Origin: Bacteroidales bacterium
Lineage (GTDB): Bacteria > Bacteroidota > Bacteroidia > Bacteroidales > UBA12077
Assembly (NCBI GenBank): GCA_030637515.1
Contig: DAOWGM010000077.1
Coordinates: 1 to 64,000 of the forward strand
DNA length: 64,000 bases
Direction of reading: 5' to 3'
Shown piece by piece: positions 60,116 through 64,000 of the stretch. The position numbers and the translations under genes are program-made. The notes below the pieces were generated by a model. It worked only from the letters and a program-made list of their open reading frames with translations. It did not search any database and was not told where the DNA came from. Within the stretch, counting starts at the first letter, position 1. Each line of letters begins with the position of its first letter.

Positions 60116-62053
60116 TTATATTTCAGACATATTGATAACATTACTTGCGCCGAACCATTCTTTAGCTTTTGCTACGACAGCATCTGATGGATCATGATAG
60201 AAAACAGCAAGATTTTCTTTTGCCCTTGTACAACACACATAAAATATTTTTTGAGATCTTTCAAGTACACTTGCAGAACCTGATTCCAAAAATAGATTTT
60301 CAAAATTGTACTTATTCCATCCTCCATTATCTAGAATTACCAAAATATTATTGAATTCAGTTCCTTTGGTTTTATGTTGGGTCGAAAATGGTGTTTTCCC
60401 TTCTAAATACTCATATAATTTTTGGAACTCTCTATAATGAACATCCTTTACTCGATTATATAAATACTCCTTTTCTGTTTTAAATTTTTCTACGTTTTCA
60501 TCAATTAGGCAAATTCCTTTTTCGTGTGCATCAAGTATTGCTTCTTCGATTGTTCTTTCTCCAACATTTATTAACTCGTCAATATTACTCTTGAGTATTC
60601 TTTTATCTTCAATACTCCGAATCATAGTTCTGAAGTCTGTAATTCTTATAAATTCATTAAACTGCTTGTTTTGGTATAATGAAATATTTCGTTGGACTTT
60701 AAAAAGATGTTTAATTAGATTATCTCGTTTTGAACCTTTCTTGTTTATATCATCCTCATCTTGTTTTTTATCATCAATCAATGAATCCTTATCCAAATAT
60801 ATTCTTCTAACATAAGAAAAAGGTTTATTCTTTAAGAGATTGTAAAGAGCTTCGTTATCTGGATCTTGTAATAGAATATCTTTTTTTAATTCTCGTTGTC
60901 TATTTTTCAATTGAAATTTATCTACAACAATATCAAATGAATCATTTTCTTCTATTAAAATTTCTGGTCTATTATTCTTCTTATTGTTTTTAATTTTATC
61001 AAGAATTTCTTTCTTTAATTTGATAACTGGGTCTTTATCATAGATATCCATTAAATTTCTAAAACCCGCTTTATCCGCAATAAGATTGTGCGTTAGATTT
61101 AATTCTTTGGTCTCTTTTGAATCTGAAAAATCCCATCCATTATTTTCTGACAAATACTGTTTTGCTATATTAATGTCATCATCTTCAGAATACAAAAAAA
61201 GTATTTTACCATTGATTACCTCACCTTCCAACATATTGGGTGCTGATATATCATTCGATGGAACTTGAACTATTCCATCAGTTCGCAATTTGTTAGCTAT
61301 ATCTATTATTAATTGTGGATTTCGCCTATTTTGTTCTTTTTTCACTTCCTTTACTTTTCCCTCTTCATCTCCTTTGTATTCATCTATATTTCCAATTCCA
61401 TCATCATAGATTGATTGCATTGAATCTCCAAAAAATCCTATAATACTTTGCTTTTTACTGTTAGGGAAATGATCAAGAAAGGATTGTACAACTGCTTTAT
61501 TTGTATCTTGATATTCATCTATAAGAATGAATTTATACTTGTCTTTTACAATATCACTCAACTTTGGGTAATGTTCAAACATGTATTTAGATACAATGAG
61601 AAGTTCATCATGAGAAATTATTCCTTCTCTTAATCTCAAATATTCTTTGTACTGTATTCCATCTTTACAATCAATAAAAAAATCGATAGGAACAGGATTC
61701 TGTTCATCAATTTTTATTCTGGTCACTTCATCGTCATTAGCAAGCGTAATAAGAGCCACTTTTAATTCATTTTGAAAATGTTTGATATTGTCCCATAAAA
61801 AATCATGAATAGTTGATACGCTCAAATTTTTATGGTCAACTCTTTCTTCAATCTCTTTTACAGCAGCATTTGTATATGTCATACATGCAATTTTAGATGT
61901 GGGATTTTCTCTAATTACTTGCTTAATAACTTGGACTAAAGAAAAAGTTTTTCCACTCCCAGCTCCACCGCTTAAAAGGAAATTTCTACCTGCATCAATA
62001 CATTCAAGTATTTCTTGAACTTCGGGTTCTAATTCTAATCTTGCTTCAACCAT
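60116..62053 (-). CDS. gajB: UvrD/PcrA-like superfamily 1 helicase, GajB-like
   Basis: 645 residues. SF1 motifs: Walker A SGGAGSGKTFSL (29-36 core), Ia CMTYTNAAVKEIEER, II FILIDEYQDTNKAVVQSF (DEYQDT 179-184), III GFFGDSMQSIYDD, IV EQNRRNPQLIIDIANKL, V STQHKTKGTEFNNILVILD, VI FYVCCTRAKENL (604-615). In Gabija the GajB protein senses or unwinds DNA ends and stimulates the GajA nuclease. It overlaps the OLD-family gene upstream by 19 nt, the class 2 OLD arrangement. It is longer than the best-known GajB (~500 residues), owing to an internal insertion with basic/acidic stretches (~390-480). Confidence 0.85.
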   Translation of the reverse strand: MVEARLELEPEVQEILECIDAGRNFLLSGGAGSGKTFSLVQVIKQVIRENPTSKIACMTYTNAAVKEIEERVDHKNLSVSTIHDFLWDNIKHFQNELKVALITLANDDEVTRIKIDEQNPVPIDFFIDCKDGIQYKEYLRLREGIISHDELLIVSKYMFEHYPKLSDIVKDKYKFILIDEYQDTNKAVVQSFLDHFPNSKKQSIIGFFGDSMQSIYDDGIGNIDEYKGDEEGKVKEVKKEQNRRNPQLIIDIANKLRTDGIVQVPSNDISAPNMLEGEVINGKILFLYSEDDDINIAKQYLSENNGWDFSDSKETKELNLTHNLIADKAGFRNLMDIYDKDPVIKLKKEILDKIKNNKKNNRPEILIEENDSFDIVVDKFQLKNRQRELKKDILLQDPDNEALYNLLKNKPFSYVRRIYLDKDSLIDDKKQDEDDINKKGSKRDNLIKHLFKVQRNISLYQNKQFNEFIRITDFRTMIRSIEDKRILKSNIDELINVGERTIEEAILDAHEKGICLIDENVEKFKTEKEYLYNRVKDVHYREFQKLYEYLEGKTPFSTQHKTKGTEFNNILVILDNGGWNKYNFENLFLESGSASVLERSQKIFYVCCTRAKENLAVFYHDPSDAVVAKAKEWFGASNVINMSEI

Positions 62054-64000
62054 ACTAGTCCATCCTTTATATATTCAGGAATCTTCCAATTGCTAAATTC
62101 TTTGTTATTCTCATCTGTTTTACTATTTAGTAATATCTCTATTGCCAATGATAGTTTTTTGATTACTGCTTTTTCTGAAAATTCGAATACATCAATTTCA
62201 TCATTATTGTATTTTTCTATATATGTGGGTTTTAAACTCTGAAAAGAATTATCAGAATTTGTAATGAAATCTTTATTAATGTGGAAAAAAGAATCTTCAA
62301 AACTTCTTGCATGATAATCTGCTTCTTCTTGTTGATATAATACAAGCAAATTACCTTCCTTATCAGAATGCCAACCACCATCCCCATTTTTACTAAGTAT
62401 CTTTAAGTCAAAGTGCAGATTTTTAAAATAATTCAATTCTACTTTTCTATCATGAAAGAACTTTAATGAATTATTAGAAGTATATTTTGCTTCGGTGTCA
62501 CTAGCAGCGCATTTAACTTGTTCAAATATAGGATTACCTGTTGTTTCATATTTTTTTTGTGTAATTCCATCTGATTCAAAAACAGGTTTCTTATAAAAGC
62601 TATCTATATCTGTAATTATTAGTGATTTTTCTATCCCTATAAATTCAATAAAAGTTTCAAATATTTGAGAATGTGCACCAACTTCAACTATTGATATGTT
62701 TTGTGATAATAATGGATTCTCTGGTAATTCTTGATCAATTTTTCTCATTATAGCAGGTAATAAAATTCTTTCCGTATCACCTTCAATAAAAATAGCCTTG
62801 TCAGCAAAAAATAATTCTGCTCTATTGAGAGTAAGGTATTGTTTTAAAAATCTGAAATTTCTTTCTTCTTCACCATACTCTTTCTCCAAGTCTTTTAAGT
62901 TTTTAGTAACGATAACATTGTCAGAATCTTTTTTCAAATATTTTATATCGTTAAAGTCACTATCGGCTGCAATATGTGAAGAATGTGTACTAATAATATA
63001 CTGTAGTTTTCTGTTTGCACCATCCTCACGTTTTATTCCTTCTTTAAGTAAGTTCTTTATGTTTTTAATGAATATATATTGCATTTGAGGATGAGTATGT
63101 GCTTCTGGTTCTTCAATAAACAACAGATTAATATCGGCTGGTTCTTCGTCTTTCTTTCGTTTAAATTCCTGAACAAGGATTTCAATTTCGAATATCATGC
63201 TTATTAAATTCATATAGCCCAAACCATTATTATATTCAGGCAATTTATTTTTTTCATCATGTTTATAAACAACTGTTGTGTTACCTTCAAGCAATTCTCT
63301 ATGCTGTAAAGTAGAAATAATTTCAATTTCAGATTCATTAGGTTTTATTCCTCCAAATAGTTTTATCTTATCAATAGTTTCACTAAAAAGGCTTGAATAA
63401 ATGCTACTTAATTGAGTATCAGTTTCACTAAGTTGATCCTTAAAATCTTCAATTATATTATTTTGTTCTTCGCTAGCTTCTGTTCTTTTGTAAATTTTAG
63501 ATGTTTGCGTGGAAAGTGTTTTGTCAATTTCTCTATTTGTAACGTCTCTTTTAGCACTTATGTATTTAAAATTCAATATTTCTTTAATACTAATATTTTC
63601 TTTATCTATGTCAATAAAGTTAGACCCTTCCACTTCTTTTGTGTTTTTATTAAAACCAAAAGAGTATTTTTTTGATTTAAAGTAATCTGCCTGTCTATGA
63701 TTTAAATAATCGAAAAAGGTCTTTATTCTATAATTTTCTTCTTTTTGTACCTTCTTTTTTTCATTTACTTCAAATTCTTTGTATTCACTTTTTAAATGTT
63801 TATAATCAGAGTATCCAAGGATGTATTCAAAACCTAATACAACAACATTATTTTCTGGATCTAAATCCATCATAATCTTGCTAATATTAGATAAATTGTC
63901 TTCTTCAAAATATTCAATAAATAACTTAAGCTTTATTCCAATTGGAGAGTAATCATCTTCTTGAATGGTTTCTGGACTTATAATTAGAGTATCTAATTCT
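62035..64000 (-). CDS. gajA: OLD-family ATPase/TOPRIM nuclease, GajA-like (5' part beyond window)
   Basis: The frame stays open to base 64000, so the start and Walker A lie outside; 654 residues are visible. Seen in order: an ABC-type signature region NNGLGYMNLISMIFEIE, Walker B LLFIEEPEAHTHPQMQ, H-loop ISTHSSHIAADSDF, then the TOPRIM domain with IFIEGDTERILLPAIM (acid E at about 62784) and IITDIDSFYKK (DxD at about 62610), and the OLD C-terminal ARSFEDSF motif. OLD nucleases with an adjacent UvrD-like helicase define Gabija, where a GajA tetramer nicks DNA when nucleotides fall during phage infection. An apparent start at 63873 is only an internal Met. Confidence 0.85.
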   Translation of the reverse strand, partial: ELDTLIISPETIQEDDYSPIGIKLKLFIEYFEEDNLSNISKIMMDLDPENNVVVLGFEYILGYSDYKHLKSEYKEFEVNEKKKVQKEENYRIKTFFDYLNHRQADYFKSKKYSFGFNKNTKEVEGSNFIDIDKENISIKEILNFKYISAKRDVTNREIDKTLSTQTSKIYKRTEASEEQNNIIEDFKDQLSETDTQLSSIYSSLFSETIDKIKLFGGIKPNESEIEIISTLQHRELLEGNTTVVYKHDEKNKLPEYNNGLGYMNLISMIFEIEILVQEFKRKKDEEPADINLLFIEEPEAHTHPQMQYIFIKNIKNLLKEGIKREDGANRKLQYIISTHSSHIAADSDFNDIKYLKKDSDNVIVTKNLKDLEKEYGEEERNFRFLKQYLTLNRAELFFADKAIFIEGDTERILLPAIMRKIDQELPENPLLSQNISIVEVGAHSQIFETFIEFIGIEKSLIITDIDSFYKKPVFESDGITQKKYETTGNPIFEQVKCAASDTEAKYTSNNSLKFFHDRKVELNYFKNLHFDLKILSKNGDGGWHSDKEGNLLVLYQQEEADYHARSFEDSFFHINKDFITNSDNSFQSLKPTYIEKYNNDEIDVFEFSEKAVIKKLSLAIEILLNSKTDENNKEFSNWKIPEYIKDGLVWLKQD

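Noticed and set aside
63873-63875. Start codon of the OLD-family gene at 63873
   Set aside because: The frame is open all the way to base 64000 and the Walker A region has not yet appeared, so this Met is internal.
1-64000. Search for tRNA, rRNA, prophage or complete insertion-sequence genes
   Set aside because: No cloverleaf-like sequence, transposase, integrase or phage structural protein was recognised in any frame or gap.

Overview
The window looks like chromosomal DNA of a low-GC member of the Bacteroidota, most likely an anaerobic or facultative marine/sediment lineage; the lineage detail is inference. The evidence is a PorP/SprF protein beside a giant PKD-repeat protein with a gliding-type (T9SS type B) C-terminus, a second giant protein with a T9SS type A tail, a TonB receptor with a carboxypeptidase-like N-terminal domain, an RprX/RprY-like two-component pair, and TAnnTTTG promoter boxes. 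Anaerobic energy metabolism is indicated by a HydABC-type [FeFe] hydrogenase and a tungsten-type aldehyde:ferredoxin oxidoreductase. Rubrerythrin and two superoxide dismutases indicate exposure to oxygen.

Layout. 1-2.8 kb: hydC-hydB-hydA (hydA runs off the left edge). 2.9-3.3 kb: a decayed outer-membrane gene end and a small Cys-tailed membrane protein. 3.4-9.9 kb: heavy-metal RND efflux operon (outer-membrane factor, pump, adaptor, two His-rich small proteins). 10-12.6 kb: HAMP/GAF coiled-coil protein and a metallo-beta-lactamase-fold hydrolase. 12.6-15.4 kb: TonB receptor led by a second small His-containing protein with the same RGPP tail motif. 15.6-19.5 kb: AOR divergent from a DUF364-ThiF-ThiS operon, a plausible tungsten/pterin-cofactor or sulfur-carrier module. 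19.7-23 kb: FtsB/DivIC-like protein, glycosyltransferase, OmpH-like chaperone, PorP. 23-34.7 kb: two divergent T9SS cargo genes of 5.9 and 5.5 kb. 34.8-40 kb: lipocalin-like lipoprotein, nitroreductase, rubrerythrin, Fe- and Mn-type SOD, MATE exporter, ChaN-like protein. 40.3-43.7 kb: two-component pair, Cys-rich secreted peptide, LytTR regulator. 43.8-47.2 kb: methyltransferase, fatty-acid desaturase, DEAD-box helicase. 47.2-50.4 kb: two cold-shock proteins and small metabolic or lipoprotein genes.

48.5-56 kb is a patchwork of short, mostly leftward genes separated by a recurring terminator-like palindrome (GCACAAGCG...CTTGTGC), with gene remnants and a ~114-bp direct repeat. It carries a truncated relic of a neighbouring gene and two fragments of one membrane-protein C-terminus. 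56-64 kb is accessory DNA: a divergent S-adenosylhomocysteine-hydrolase-like protein, a PD-(D/E)XK nuclease, PEGA and small lipoproteins, a zinc ribbon, and at the right edge a Gabija-like defence pair (UvrD-type helicase plus OLD-family ATPase/TOPRIM nuclease, the latter cut by the window end).

No tRNA, rRNA, CRISPR array, complete insertion sequence or phage structural gene was seen. The observations I would pursue first are the Gabija-like pair and its neighbours, the SAHH-like protein, the AOR/DUF364/ThiF/ThiS module with its ladder of overlapping mini-ORFs, the RGPP-tailed proteins that head two metal-related operons with near-leaderless promoters, and the clustered terminator repeats.
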